A stretch of 64,000 nucleotides of DNA, taken from positions 806,001 to 870,000 of the forward strand of contig NZ_CP142396.1 in the NCBI RefSeq assembly GCF_035934735.1, written 5' to 3'. Positions 7,996 to 17,029 of this stretch are shown here, in pieces (position 1 is the stretch's first letter; every line of letters begins with the position of its first letter). The translations under genes and the position numbers were made by a program. Under the pieces are notes generated by a model. It saw only the letters and a program-made list of their open reading frames with translations, was not told the origin of the DNA and ran no database searches. Source of the DNA: Sedimentibacter sp. MB31-C6. GTDB lineage: Bacteria > Bacillota > Clostridia > Tissierellales > Sedimentibacteraceae.

Positions 7996-10059
7996 TTATA
8001 TACTTTCTATTAAGCTTCCAACATCTAAAATAAGGTTTATAGACCCATCTCCTAATATTGAACAACCTGAAACTCCAGATTCTTTAATATTATATTTATT
8101 AAGTATTGTTGGTAATGGTTTAACAACAACTTGTTGCTCGCCTATTATAGTATCTACAAACAAACATGCACTACTTTCTCCAGATTCAACAAGTATGAGA
8201 ATACCATCATCAATATTATTAATATCAGTTTTCATATTAAACATATCATTTACTCTTATAACTGGATAGCATTTATCTCTTACCAATATCATTTCATTGC
8301 CATCTGTACTCTTTATTATATCTTCTGACTTAACCTTAAATGATTGTTGAATATTTTTTATTGGAATTATTAATTCTGAGTCTCCCACAACTACTTGCAT
8401 ACCTGATACAATTGTAAGAGTTAGAGGTATCTTAAAGGTAACTGCAGTTCCTACATCTTCTTTACTATCTAATACTACAGTTCCTCCTACTTTCTCAACA
8501 TTTGACTTAACAACATCCATTCCAACGCCTCTGCCAGAATATTCAGTTACAGCTTCATTAGTTGAAAAGCCCGGCATCATAAGGAATTGGTATATTTCTT
8601 TTGAACTATATTCACTATCCGCTTTACTTAAGAGTCCCTTATCTTTAGCTTTTTCTAATATTTTATTTGTATCAAAGCCTTTACCATCATCTTCAACAGT
8701 AATATGTATTTCACCGCCTGTATTAGAAGCAGAAAGTTTTATTGTTCCTTTAGAATCCTTCCCCTTATCTATTCTTTCTTCTGTTGACTCTAAACCATGA
8801 TCCATGGCGTTTCTAACGAGATGCATAATAGGATCTGAGATTCCATCAACTATTGTTTTATCTACTTCAGTTTCTTCTCCTGATAAAACCAATTCTACTT
8901 CTTTATTTAACTCCTTACCCATATCTCTAACAATTCTTTTCATTTTTTGGAATATTCCAGACACAGGCACCATTCTAAGAGACATAACAATATCTTGAAG
9001 TTCGTCTGTAAGTTTTCTTAACTGTCTAGTGGATTTTGTAAAGCTTTCTGAATTCAATTTTTTAATTTCACTATTTGAGGAAACCATAGATTCAGCTATT
9101 ACTAATTCTCCTACTATATCAACTAAATTGTCAAGTTTAGATAAATTTACTGTTATAAGACTGTGTTTGTTATGTTTTGATTTTTCTTTTTCTTTAACTT
9201 TTATATTGTTATTTTTATTATTTTGAATATTATTTGCTTGTTTTGTATTATTTTGCTTGTTCGATGAATCCTTTTTTTCTTCATTATCTTCATTTAATTC
9301 TATTACAGTATAATTCTTCACGTTTAATGCACTCTTTATAATATTAATGCCTAAATTTAAGGATTCATTATCATCAAAATATACAAAAAAACCTTCCTTA
9401 ATTATTTCTTGAGCAGTTTTATTATCATTCTCAATATTATCAGGCTTATATGTAAATTTAACCCCTGTATCATTTAATTGATTGACTATAAAAAATGCTC
9501 TTAGATTTTCCATTCCACTGTCATCATCAAAGTAAACTTTAACTGCATATTTTTTTTCTGTTTTAGATTCTTTTAATTCCATTGTTTTTGTTAAAGCAAC
9601 TTCTTGTTCTGATTGATTTTCCATTTCAGTACTTCCACCGCTTTCATCGCTTACATCACCTGATATTAAATGTAAGAAACTTAATATTTCTTTTTCTATT
9701 AATTCTAAGTCTTCAACTAAAGGTTGGCCTTCTTCTATTTTGGTTATTTCTTCTTTTATAAAATCGGTAAACTTAAATACCAAATTTACAAGTTCTTCAT
9801 TATATTTATGATCTATTCCATTTTCTCTTATATAATAAAATAAATCCTCTACTTTGTGAGAAATAGTCATAATACTGTTAAACTGCATCATTGCAGATGA
9901 GCCTTTTATTGTATGCATTATTCTAAAAATTTCATCTATACATTCTTTGTCGAAAGCTTGTTCCTTTTCTGCTCTTAATAATATGTCGTCTAATTGTTCT
10001 AATAAAGAGTTTGCTTCAAATAGATACATATCAAGTACAGAATCTAAATTATTATCCAT
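7996..10059 (-). CDS. cheA: Chemotaxis histidine kinase CheA
   Basis: Receptor-coupled kinase that phosphorylates CheY and CheB. Domains in order over 687 residues: HPt with the phospho-acceptor His49 (IMHTIKGSS); a P2-like CheY-binding region (about 170-260); a low-complexity Asn/Lys linker (about 262-300); the dimerisation helices; the HATPase core (HLVRNAMDHG, then EDDGKGFD and GRGVGMDVV); and the C-terminal CheW-like domain. First gene of cheA-cheR-cheB. A SigD-like promoter candidate lies at 10100-10126. The two cheW genes are about 50 kb away at the other end of the locus. Confidence 0.96.
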   Translation of the reverse strand: MDNNLDSVLDMYLFEANSLLEQLDDILLRAEKEQAFDKECIDEIFRIMHTIKGSSAMMQFNSIMTISHKVEDLFYYIRENGIDHKYNEELVNLVFKFTDFIKEEITKIEEGQPLVEDLELIEKEILSFLHLISGDVSDESGGSTEMENQSEQEVALTKTMELKESKTEKKYAVKVYFDDDSGMENLRAFFIVNQLNDTGVKFTYKPDNIENDNKTAQEIIKEGFFVYFDDNESLNLGINIIKSALNVKNYTVIELNEDNEEKKDSSNKQNNTKQANNIQNNKNNNIKVKEKEKSKHNKHSLITVNLSKLDNLVDIVGELVIAESMVSSNSEIKKLNSESFTKSTRQLRKLTDELQDIVMSLRMVPVSGIFQKMKRIVRDMGKELNKEVELVLSGEETEVDKTIVDGISDPIMHLVRNAMDHGLESTEERIDKGKDSKGTIKLSASNTGGEIHITVEDDGKGFDTNKILEKAKDKGLLSKADSEYSSKEIYQFLMMPGFSTNEAVTEYSGRGVGMDVVKSNVEKVGGTVVLDSKEDVGTAVTFKIPLTLTIVSGMQVVVGDSELIIPIKNIQQSFKVKSEDIIKSTDGNEMILVRDKCYPVIRVNDMFNMKTDINNIDDGILILVESGESSACLFVDTIIGEQQVVVKPLPTILNKYNIKESGVSGCSILGDGSINLILDVGSLIESI

Positions 10060-10099
10060 ATCCAGTTCTCCTTCATTTGCCTTTTACATCTTATCATTT

Positions 10100-10126
10100 A
10101 TATCGACATTTTTTATTGTTTATTAA
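10100..10126 (-). promoter_or_regulatory. Possible SigD promoter for cheA-cheR-cheB
   Basis: Minus strand: GTCGATAT (10100-10107) matches the SigD -10 at seven of eight bases. With a 15-base spacer the -35 position reads TTAA (10123-10126) instead of TAAA. Position, 41 bases upstream of the cheA ATG, fits. Weaker than the other SigD sites in the window. Confidence 0.5.
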
Positions 10127-10175
10127 GCTTTTATATATATTTTTTTATACTTATATTAAATTTTTTATCTTTTAA

Positions 10176-10202
10176 TAAATTTTAATCGAAAAGTGCCGAT
10201 AT
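10176..10202 (+). promoter_or_regulatory. SigD (sigma-28) promoter of the 10283-16912 operon
   Basis: Perfect match: TAAA (10176-10179), 15-base spacer, GCCGATAT (10195-10202), reading rightward and ending 80 bases before the ATG at 10283. It is back to back with the cheA promoter region in a 223-base divergent gap. Confidence 0.9.
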
Positions 10203-10282
10203 ATATAATGTTATATTTTTGCTTTAAATTTTCATCTTAATACTATATAATAATATTAAATATTAATTACTGGAGAGTTATT

Positions 10283-11719
10283 ATGATAGATAATGATATT
10301 CGCGTAAGTACAAAAAATCCTTTAAGTGACAATACACTTAATAAACAAAAAATAAAAACAGAACCAATTACGCCTTTTGATGTCATTGATCCTACTAAAG
10401 TTACAAAACCTAATAAGCAAGACCCTAGTAATCATACAAGCCAAAATTGGCTTAATTATAATCCTGATTCAGTATTTGAAAAATTTTTAAAATCTCTTGG
10501 AAACTCTCCTATACTGTCTGATAATTTGAAAAAATTACTTTTGAATAATCAGTTTATAAATCACAATATTAAAAATGATCCCGTTTTAAATACACTATTT
10601 GAAACATTCATTAAAAATATTGAAATGGATGACAAAGAAATTTTAAATTTTTTAAAACTACAACAAAATACTTATACTAAATTTAATGGAGACTTTTTTA
10701 ATTCCCTGAGAAATCTTTACAAACTCAACTCTAATAATGAGGACTTTAAAATTATATTAAGGAATTTTTTAAGAAGTTATGATTGTTTTGTTTCTATTAA
10801 CGATACTTATAAATCAATAAATTCTACATTGAAAAATATACATGAAAATATACCTGATATTTTAAAAGAACCATTTAAAGAACTATTAGATAAAATGGTT
10901 ACTGAAAATTACACTAAAAGTAATGATTTAAATTTAAACTTGTTGAAAAATGAGATTTTGCCTTTTATTGGTCGTTATGTATCTAAAATGAATGATTTTG
11001 GTCCTGTTAGGGATTATGTTTCCGTACTAGTACATAATTTAATCAGATTAGAAACTGCATCAAAAGATACTTTTTCTACTGATTTAGATAATTTATTTGA
11101 CTATATAAAATTTAATTTACAAATAGAAGATAAAGAACTTAATAATTTAAAGTTGTCTCTAATTAATTCATATGAAACGTCTTCAAATACAAAAAATAAT
11201 TCTATTGACTCCTTGATAGACATTATAAGAACTGGTATTAAAGATAGTAATAATGTAGTAAACAAAGGAGTTATGGAAGACATGGCTGACTCATTATTAT
11301 TTAATCAAAGTGTTCATATACCATTAATGCACTTATTTATGCCATTAAATTACAATGGTATGTTTATGTTTTCTGAACTATGGATTAGTAAAGATTATGA
11401 AGATTATACAGAAAACAAAAAAAGCAATTATGAAAAAAAGGAAACTTTCAATGTATTTATTACCTTTGAAATTCAAAATGTAGGTTACTTTGAAACAACC
11501 TTATTGTTAAAAGATAATAACCTATCTCTTGAAATTTTAATACCTAATAAATTTGTAAATCATATTGATAAAATAAGAAATGATATCAGTGAAATTATTC
11601 AAAATAAAAATATATCTATTTCTGATATAAATGTATCTGAATGTATTAAAAGAAGAAGATTTAATGAAGTATTCGATAATCTTGCTGAAAGGAAAAACGG
11701 TGTAAATGTCGTCATATAA
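10283..11719 (+). CDS. FliK-like protein (YlqG type), first gene of the SigD operon
   Basis: A 478-residue protein with no signal peptide. The N-terminal ~60 residues are polar and probably disordered, as in secreted flagellar rulers; the middle is helical. The C-terminal part (about 345-460) has a strand pattern recalling the FliK hook-length-control domain: FNVFITFEIQNVGYFETTLLLKD-type strands and the following helix and strand. It overlaps by 14 bases the gene for a free-standing FlhB C-terminal domain, the natural partner of FliK. The same pairing is known as ylqG-ylqH in Bacillus subtilis. The FliK relationship is inferred by eye and needs a profile search. ATG 10283 follows GGAG. Confidence 0.6.
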   Translation: MIDNDIRVSTKNPLSDNTLNKQKIKTEPITPFDVIDPTKVTKPNKQDPSNHTSQNWLNYNPDSVFEKFLKSLGNSPILSDNLKKLLLNNQFINHNIKNDPVLNTLFETFIKNIEMDDKEILNFLKLQQNTYTKFNGDFFNSLRNLYKLNSNNEDFKIILRNFLRSYDCFVSINDTYKSINSTLKNIHENIPDILKEPFKELLDKMVTENYTKSNDLNLNLLKNEILPFIGRYVSKMNDFGPVRDYVSVLVHNLIRLETASKDTFSTDLDNLFDYIKFNLQIEDKELNNLKLSLINSYETSSNTKNNSIDSLIDIIRTGIKDSNNVVNKGVMEDMADSLLFNQSVHIPLMHLFMPLNYNGMFMFSELWISKDYEDYTENKKSNYEKKETFNVFITFEIQNVGYFETTLLLKDNNLSLEILIPNKFVNHIDKIRNDISEIIQNKNISISDINVSECIKRRRFNEVFDNLAERKNGVNVVI

Positions 11720-12002
11720 TAATAAAAATAAAGCTAAAGCTAAACGTGCTGTTGCTATAAAGTATGATGCTAATAAAAATAATGCCCCTGTGGTTATTGC
11801 ATCAGGATCAGGATATATAGCCAACAAAGTAGTTGAAATAGCAGAAGACAGTGGTGTACCCATTTATAAAGATGACTCCCTTTCTGTATTGCTATCACAA
11901 TTAGAAATAGGTAGTGAAATTCCTGAAATACTTTTTGGTGCAATAGTAGATATATATATATATTTCTTAAATTTTAAGATTGATTCTTCAGATGATATTT
12001 AA
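11706..12002 (+). CDS. FlhB C-terminal paralogue (FlhX/YlqH type)
   Basis: A 98-residue stand-alone version of the cytoplasmic export-switch domain of FlhB. Its KRAVAIKYDANKNNAPVVIASG stretch (near 13-34, written here in parts) aligns with the segment just after the NPTH cleavage site of the full FlhB at 33825-34886. The membrane part and the NPTH site are absent, so it resembles an already cleaved domain. In the known family such proteins can bind or partly replace the FlhB C-terminus. It overlaps the FliK-like gene by 14 bases, which suggests coupled translation. A 63-base gap precedes the FtsA-like gene. Confidence 0.85.
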   Translation: MSSYNNKNKAKAKRAVAIKYDANKNNAPVVIASGSGYIANKVVEIAEDSGVPIYKDDSLSVLLSQLEIGSEIPEILFGAIVDIYIYFLNFKIDSSDDI

Positions 12003-12065
12003 GAATTACATATAATAATATCTTGTTAATTAAAATGTTAATAATATTAATGAAAGGTTTAATCT

Positions 12066-14090
12066 ATGGATAACATAATTTTTGCTTTAGATATTGGTAC
12101 ACGTTCAATAGTAGGTGTAGTCTGCGAAATTATTGATGGATGTCTTAAAGTTGTCGCAATAAAAAGTGTCTTTCACAATCAAAGATCTATGATTGATGGG
12201 CAAATAGAAGATATAGCTGAGGTTAGCCGAATTATAGGAATTGTTAAAGAAGATTTAGAGAGTAGTTTGAATATTAAACTAGATAAAGTGTGTATAGCGG
12301 CTGCCGGAAGGTCATTGAAAACCGAGCGTATAATGTTAGAAAAAGAGTCAGACATAAGAGTACCTATTACTGAAGATTTCAAAAATGCAATGGAATTAGA
12401 AGCATTACAACTTGCACAAAAAGTATTCTCAAAGGATTCTTTAAATGAGGATTTATTTTATTGTGTAGGATATAGCGTATTAAACTATATTCTAGATGAT
12501 AAAACTATTTCCAATATTGTAGGTCACAGAGGCAAAAAAGTTTCTATAGAAATAATTGCTGCTTTTCTACCTCACACTGTTATCGAAGGTCTTTATTCAT
12601 GTATGGATAACAATGATTTAGAGGTTGTGAATTTAACTTTAGAGCCTATAGCTGCCATGGATTTAATTATTCCTAAAGAACTTCGTTTATTAAATTTGGC
12701 ACTAATAGATATAGGCGCGGGAACTTCAGATATAGCAATATCAAAGGTTGGAACCGTAGTTGGTTACGATATGGCTACATTGGCTGGAGACGAAATAACT
12801 GAATGCATCATGAAAAATTATATAGTAGATTTTAATAATGCTGAATCGATAAAAGCTTCTTTAATTGAAAATATAGAAGAATACACCATAACAAATATAC
12901 TTGGTATTCCACAAAAAGTTTCTAAAGATCAAATTTTTGAAACTATAAGGCCATCTATATTAGACTTGTGTTCAGATATAGCTTCAAAAATTTTAAAATT
13001 AAATAACGAGCCTCCTGCTGCTGTTTTCTTAGCTGGCGGAGGAAGTAAAATACCATTTTTAAGAGAAGTTTTATCAGAACTTTTAGATGTCCCACTAACT
13101 AGAATAGCAATTGCTGAAAAAAACAGTATTAAGGATATTGATTTATCTTTAATAAATGAATTTGGTCCTGAGTTAATAACTCCAATAGGAATTGCATACT
13201 CTGTTATTTTAAATAAAAATTATGATTTTTTCAGCGTAATCGTTAATAATAAAAAAGTTAGGTTATATAGCATAAGACAAATGAAGGTTATGGATGCCTT
13301 GTTAATGTCAGGATTTGATACAAAACAACTTATAGGAATTTCTGGTAAAAGTCTACGATTCTACGTAAATGGCAAGGAACATTTTTACGCAGGAGAATAT
13401 TCAACCCCTGCTCAAATTTATGTTAATTCATTGCCTGCTAATATTGAAACAACTATTAATCCTGGAGATTTAATTAAAGTTGTACCTGCAACTGACGGAG
13501 CATCTCCTAAAATAAAAATATCTGATATTGACAAGTGCGAAAAAAATGGACAAGTTTATTTTAATGGCATAAAAACAGAAATAGGCACAAAGTATTATGT
13601 TAATAACGTATTAGTTAACTCTGATTATATAATTGGAAATTCAGATTTAATAGAAATTTCAAAAATAAGTAGTTTAAAAGATTTAATAAATCTATTTAAT
13701 ATATATGATGAAACCAATAATACATACTTTGTTAATGGTAAATTAATTGAAATGGACTTTGAATTATATGATGGATGTATAATAGATATTTCAAGTAGTA
13801 GTGAAAAAAATATGAACAATACAGAATATGAAAATAATAATAAATCAAATGAATTAGAAGAAAAGTCAGAAATAAACTCTATTGAAGTGACAATTAATAA
13901 TGAAAATGTAAAATTACCTGTTCGAGAAGATAATACTCCTTATATTTTTGCTGACATGTTAAATTATACAGATATTGATCCAGCTAATCCAAAAGGTAAT
14001 ATTATCTTGCTACACAATGGCAAAGAAGCATCATATTTGAACTTAATATCTAACAAAGATGTAATAATAATTAAATGGGATACTGAGTAA
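12066..14090 (+). CDS. FtsA/PilM-like actin-family ATPase with C-terminal extension
   Basis: Cytoplasmic actin-fold protein of 674 residues. The nucleotide-binding motifs are clear: phosphate-1 ALDIGTRS near residue 8, phosphate-2 LIDIGAGTSDIAIS near 216, and the adenosine motif FLAGGGSKIP near 322. The region between (about 85-165) fits the SHS2/1C insert of FtsA. Beyond about residue 390 a 280-residue extension carries several small beta-rich repeats, the last possibly ubiquitin-like. No C-terminal amphipathic membrane anchor is evident. It is not in a cell-division cluster but in a SigD-controlled operon with an FlhB paralogue, PilZ, SLH and ComFB genes. Its cellular role is unknown; linking motility to the envelope or division is only inference. 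Confidence 0.8.
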   Translation: MDNIIFALDIGTRSIVGVVCEIIDGCLKVVAIKSVFHNQRSMIDGQIEDIAEVSRIIGIVKEDLESSLNIKLDKVCIAAAGRSLKTERIMLEKESDIRVPITEDFKNAMELEALQLAQKVFSKDSLNEDLFYCVGYSVLNYILDDKTISNIVGHRGKKVSIEIIAAFLPHTVIEGLYSCMDNNDLEVVNLTLEPIAAMDLIIPKELRLLNLALIDIGAGTSDIAISKVGTVVGYDMATLAGDEITECIMKNYIVDFNNAESIKASLIENIEEYTITNILGIPQKVSKDQIFETIRPSILDLCSDIASKILKLNNEPPAAVFLAGGGSKIPFLREVLSELLDVPLTRIAIAEKNSIKDIDLSLINEFGPELITPIGIAYSVILNKNYDFFSVIVNNKKVRLYSIRQMKVMDALLMSGFDTKQLIGISGKSLRFYVNGKEHFYAGEYSTPAQIYVNSLPANIETTINPGDLIKVVPATDGASPKIKISDIDKCEKNGQVYFNGIKTEIGTKYYVNNVLVNSDYIIGNSDLIEISKISSLKDLINLFNIYDETNNTYFVNGKLIEMDFELYDGCIIDISSSSEKNMNNTEYENNNKSNELEEKSEINSIEVTINNENVKLPVREDNTPYIFADMLNYTDIDPANPKGNIILLHNGKEASYLNLISNKDVIIIKWDTE

Positions 14091-14114
14091 ATTCTTTTTA
14101 AGAAAGGAGTATGT

Positions 14115-14747
14115 ATGATTAATAGATCTTCATTAGTTAAAATTTATGATTTTAAAAAAGAATTTATAGGAAAAGGTAGGTTGTTAAACTTAAATAAACC
14201 GACGATTATTGTTAAAGGAAATAATTTGCCAGTTTTAAGTTATGATACAAAAATATATATATATGTATATGATTCCCTTAAAGGAATATTTCCTTATCTA
14301 TGTAAGGTGAGCGTAGCTTCAAGCAAACAAATTACTGCTAATATCATAGGTGTAGAACCAGTCATAGAACGCAGAACTGCTTTGAAGGTTAATACCAACT
14401 TGACCTTTTATTTAGATAAGATTTATAGAGATGATGAAGATTTAACTGAAGATTTACCTCGCATAAAAATCAACTTGCATAATTTAAGTATAAGAGGAAT
14501 GTTAATATCATCTAATTTTGAATTTCAAATTAATGATAGAATTATATTTTGTTTTAAAACTTTTAAATCTACACCTATATTTTTAGAAGCTAAGGTTATA
14601 AGAATCGATGATATTATTGATGAAGAAACTAATAATGTAATATCAAACAATTATGGATGTATTTTTTTAAATACTTCAAATAGTGATGAGTCTATAATAT
14701 TAAAATATCTTTTTGATAGGCAACTTCAATTATACAAGGGCAGATGA
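14115..14747 (+). CDS. PilZ-domain protein, flagellar-brake (YcgR) type
   Basis: Predicted c-di-GMP effector of 210 residues. An N-terminal beta-rich YcgR-like region (about 1-88) is followed by a PilZ domain (about 89-205). The PilZ signature is present in part: ERRTALKV gives RxxxK instead of RxxxR, and NLSIRG supplies the (D/N)xSxxG motif. Proteins of this build slow the motor when c-di-GMP is bound. It follows the FtsA-like gene by 24 bases behind AAGGAG. The Lys substitution may lower or change ligand affinity. Confidence 0.85.
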   Translation: MINRSSLVKIYDFKKEFIGKGRLLNLNKPTIIVKGNNLPVLSYDTKIYIYVYDSLKGIFPYLCKVSVASSKQITANIIGVEPVIERRTALKVNTNLTFYLDKIYRDDEDLTEDLPRIKINLHNLSIRGMLISSNFEFQINDRIIFCFKTFKSTPIFLEAKVIRIDDIIDEETNNVISNNYGCIFLNTSNSDESIILKYLFDRQLQLYKGR

Positions 14748-14810
14748 ATTTTAAATATTACATATTCCTAAGTCAACAAATACATAAAATTGAAACAAAA
14801 GGAGTTTTTA

Positions 14811-16625
14811 ATGAAAAAATTATTAATTATTATTGCAACAATTGTAATAATTTTTAACATAAATAGTACATGCTATGGCGCAGAAGATAACACTTTAAGA
14901 GCTAGCTTTGACGTAGAAGACGTATCTGGTACAAATTTTAAGGAAATCACTATAACACCATATCGTTATATAAATAACAGAAGGATAGAAGAAGACGAAG
15001 ACGATGAATTTTATATATACCTGCCTTCTGGTTACCAAGTTATAGGAAAATCTGCATCATTTATAGTAGATAAAGATGGAAAATATCCATTCACTATTTA
15101 CTATGGAAGAAATCCTAAAACAATTTTTTATACTGTTAAAGATATTGATGAAGATGATGATGATGATAATAAATATTCCAATAAAGATGATAGAGATGAT
15201 ATATTCTTCGACTATGAACTTAAATATGACTATGAAAAAAAGCAAGTACTTTTTTATATGAATCTCGATAAGGTACGTTCAGTAGTTACCCCTGATAACA
15301 AAACAACTATATCAAATGAAATTAATTATTACTTGAATAAATTAGAAAACAATGTTCCTTTTAGCTTCACTATTTATGTTGATGATGAAAAATATGATTA
15401 TAAAGTAATTAAGCAAGGTGAATTTTACCTTTTAATAACACTTTCACCTATAAACTATGATGACTATAGTACAATTGTAAAATATTCTGGATACAATTTT
15501 ACTGATAACGATAATTACACAACTATTCCTAGTATGGACATATACGATGATAATGGTAATTATGAAGTTCTTGTTAAATCAGATACTAATTCTCAAGAAT
15601 TATTTAATTTCAATATTACGGGAATTGATTACAGAAGACCTGATATAGATATTAGTTTCTTGAATGATTATACTTTTGAATTAGATGTTAAAGATGACTT
15701 TGGACTGGATTATTTAATAACTTTTGATGGAAAATATATTCCAATAAGTAAAGGTAAAGATGATATAAAAGAGTTTAATTATAAACATAATACAATAATA
15801 AATTATGATGGTATATACTATTTTACAGTTGTTGATAAAGCTGGAAATAGATCTGTTGCATCTACTAAAATTACATCCAGAAGAAGACCTCGTAAGCATT
15901 CATTGGATTATGATGTGCATGATTATAAATATACTGAGGATTTATTTGAAAATAAAGGTCTAAAATATAAAAAAACAGAGGAAACTGCGAGTACCTTTGA
16001 AATATTAATTCCTGCTTATATGAATGGCGTCAATTCTACTAATTTTAACCCAGATTCACCAATTACACGAGCAGAAATGGTAACTATTTTTTGCAGAATA
16101 AATGACCTTCCCTATGACACAACTGCTTATTTAAAAAATAAATTTACGGATATAGATAATCATTGGGCAAGGGATTATATCTCAATGGGCAGTAAAAAAA
16201 GATATGTTTCAGGATATAAGGACAAAACTTTTCGCCCAGATAGTAATGTAACTAGAGCTGAATTTTGTGAGATGTTATCAAAAATAAGTAGCTTTAAATC
16301 AAAAATAAACGCATTGCCAGCTACTAGTAACTTTAATTTCTCTGATATAAATGGCCATTGGGCAAAAAGTGCAATAATCAAAATTTCAAATAGAGATTTA
16401 GTTTCAGGTAATGGTAATTATTTTTATCCTGATAAACCAATAACTAGAGGTGAAGTTGTACATGCTATAAATAATCTTTATAATTATAGTCCTTCAGACA
16501 ATGAGTTAGTTTATATTAATTCATTGTACAATAAATACTATAACTTTAAAGATATTTATTATCATAAGTATTATAATGACATAATTATTTCAGTTGTAGG
16601 TATGTATAGAGAAATTATTGATTGA
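14811..16625 (+). CDS. Secreted S-layer-homology (SLH) domain protein
   Basis: Exported, wall-associated protein of 604 residues. It has a signal peptide (MKKLLIIIATIVIIF, then CYGAED near 24). A large region rich in Asp and Tyr includes very acidic runs (near 62-70 and 110-130). Three SLH repeats sit at the C-terminus (about 400-580; ITRAEMV, VTRAEFC and ITRGEVV mark them). SLH domains usually bind secondary cell-wall polymer, often pyruvylated; a pyruvyl transferase gene lies 3 kb downstream. I prefer ATG 14811, with AAGGAG eight bases upstream, over a TTG at 14790. The N-terminal two-thirds is not recognised. Confidence 0.88.
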   Translation: MKKLLIIIATIVIIFNINSTCYGAEDNTLRASFDVEDVSGTNFKEITITPYRYINNRRIEEDEDDEFYIYLPSGYQVIGKSASFIVDKDGKYPFTIYYGRNPKTIFYTVKDIDEDDDDDNKYSNKDDRDDIFFDYELKYDYEKKQVLFYMNLDKVRSVVTPDNKTTISNEINYYLNKLENNVPFSFTIYVDDEKYDYKVIKQGEFYLLITLSPINYDDYSTIVKYSGYNFTDNDNYTTIPSMDIYDDNGNYEVLVKSDTNSQELFNFNITGIDYRRPDIDISFLNDYTFELDVKDDFGLDYLITFDGKYIPISKGKDDIKEFNYKHNTIINYDGIYYFTVVDKAGNRSVASTKITSRRRPRKHSLDYDVHDYKYTEDLFENKGLKYKKTEETASTFEILIPAYMNGVNSTNFNPDSPITRAEMVTIFCRINDLPYDTTAYLKNKFTDIDNHWARDYISMGSKKRYVSGYKDKTFRPDSNVTRAEFCEMLSKISSFKSKINALPATSNFNFSDINGHWAKSAIIKISNRDLVSGNGNYFYPDKPITRGEVVHAINNLYNYSPSDNELVYINSLYNKYYNFKDIYYHKYYNDIIISVVGMYREIID

Positions 16626-16639
16626 AGGGGGGGAAGTAA

Positions 16640-16912
16640 ATGGTAGTAAATTATTTAGAAGTATGCGTTGAAAATTATTTACACAAATTATTAGAAACTG
16701 ACCCGAATTACAATGATATCTGCAAATGCGAACAATGTGCTGATGATATCATGGCTATGGCATTAAATAACCTTAAACCTTACTATATAACTTCAAAAAA
16801 AGGTGAAGTTTTTGCTGAATACAGTTCCTTAGAATGTCAGAATCACGCAGAAGTTGTTAAGGAAGTCATTAAAGCAATTGAATTCATTTCAAAAAATAAG
16901 AATCATGAATAA
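16640..16912 (+). CDS. ComFB-domain protein (possible cyclic-dinucleotide receptor)
   Basis: A 90-residue cytoplasmic protein made of a single ComFB domain. The cysteine cluster CKCEQC (near 29-34) followed by DDIMAMALNNLKPYY is the family signature. ComFB proteins have been reported to bind c-di-GMP or related dinucleotides in cyanobacteria and other bacteria, so this may be an effector for the operon. It ends the SigD operon, directly before a terminator. A second, longer ComFB gene is at 59486-59983. Family call is firm; ligand is inferred. Confidence 0.85.
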   Translation: MVVNYLEVCVENYLHKLLETDPNYNDICKCEQCADDIMAMALNNLKPYYITSKKGEVFAEYSSLECQNHAEVVKEVIKAIEFISKNKNHE

Positions 16913-16936
16913 AAAGGGGTAATCACTCCTTTTTTT
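16913..16936 (+). terminator. Rho-independent terminator of the FliK-like to ComFB operon
   Basis: Stem AAAGGGGT (16913-16920), loop AATC, ACTCCTTT (16925-16932) with one G-T pair, then a run of T to 16936. It starts right after the stop codon. Confidence 0.85.
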
Positions 16937-17029
16937 AATTACACTATTTTAATTAATTGAATATTTTACCTAACAAATAAAAATATACCTAAATAGTTCT
17001 CAGTTTCATTATATTGGAATTAATATAAT

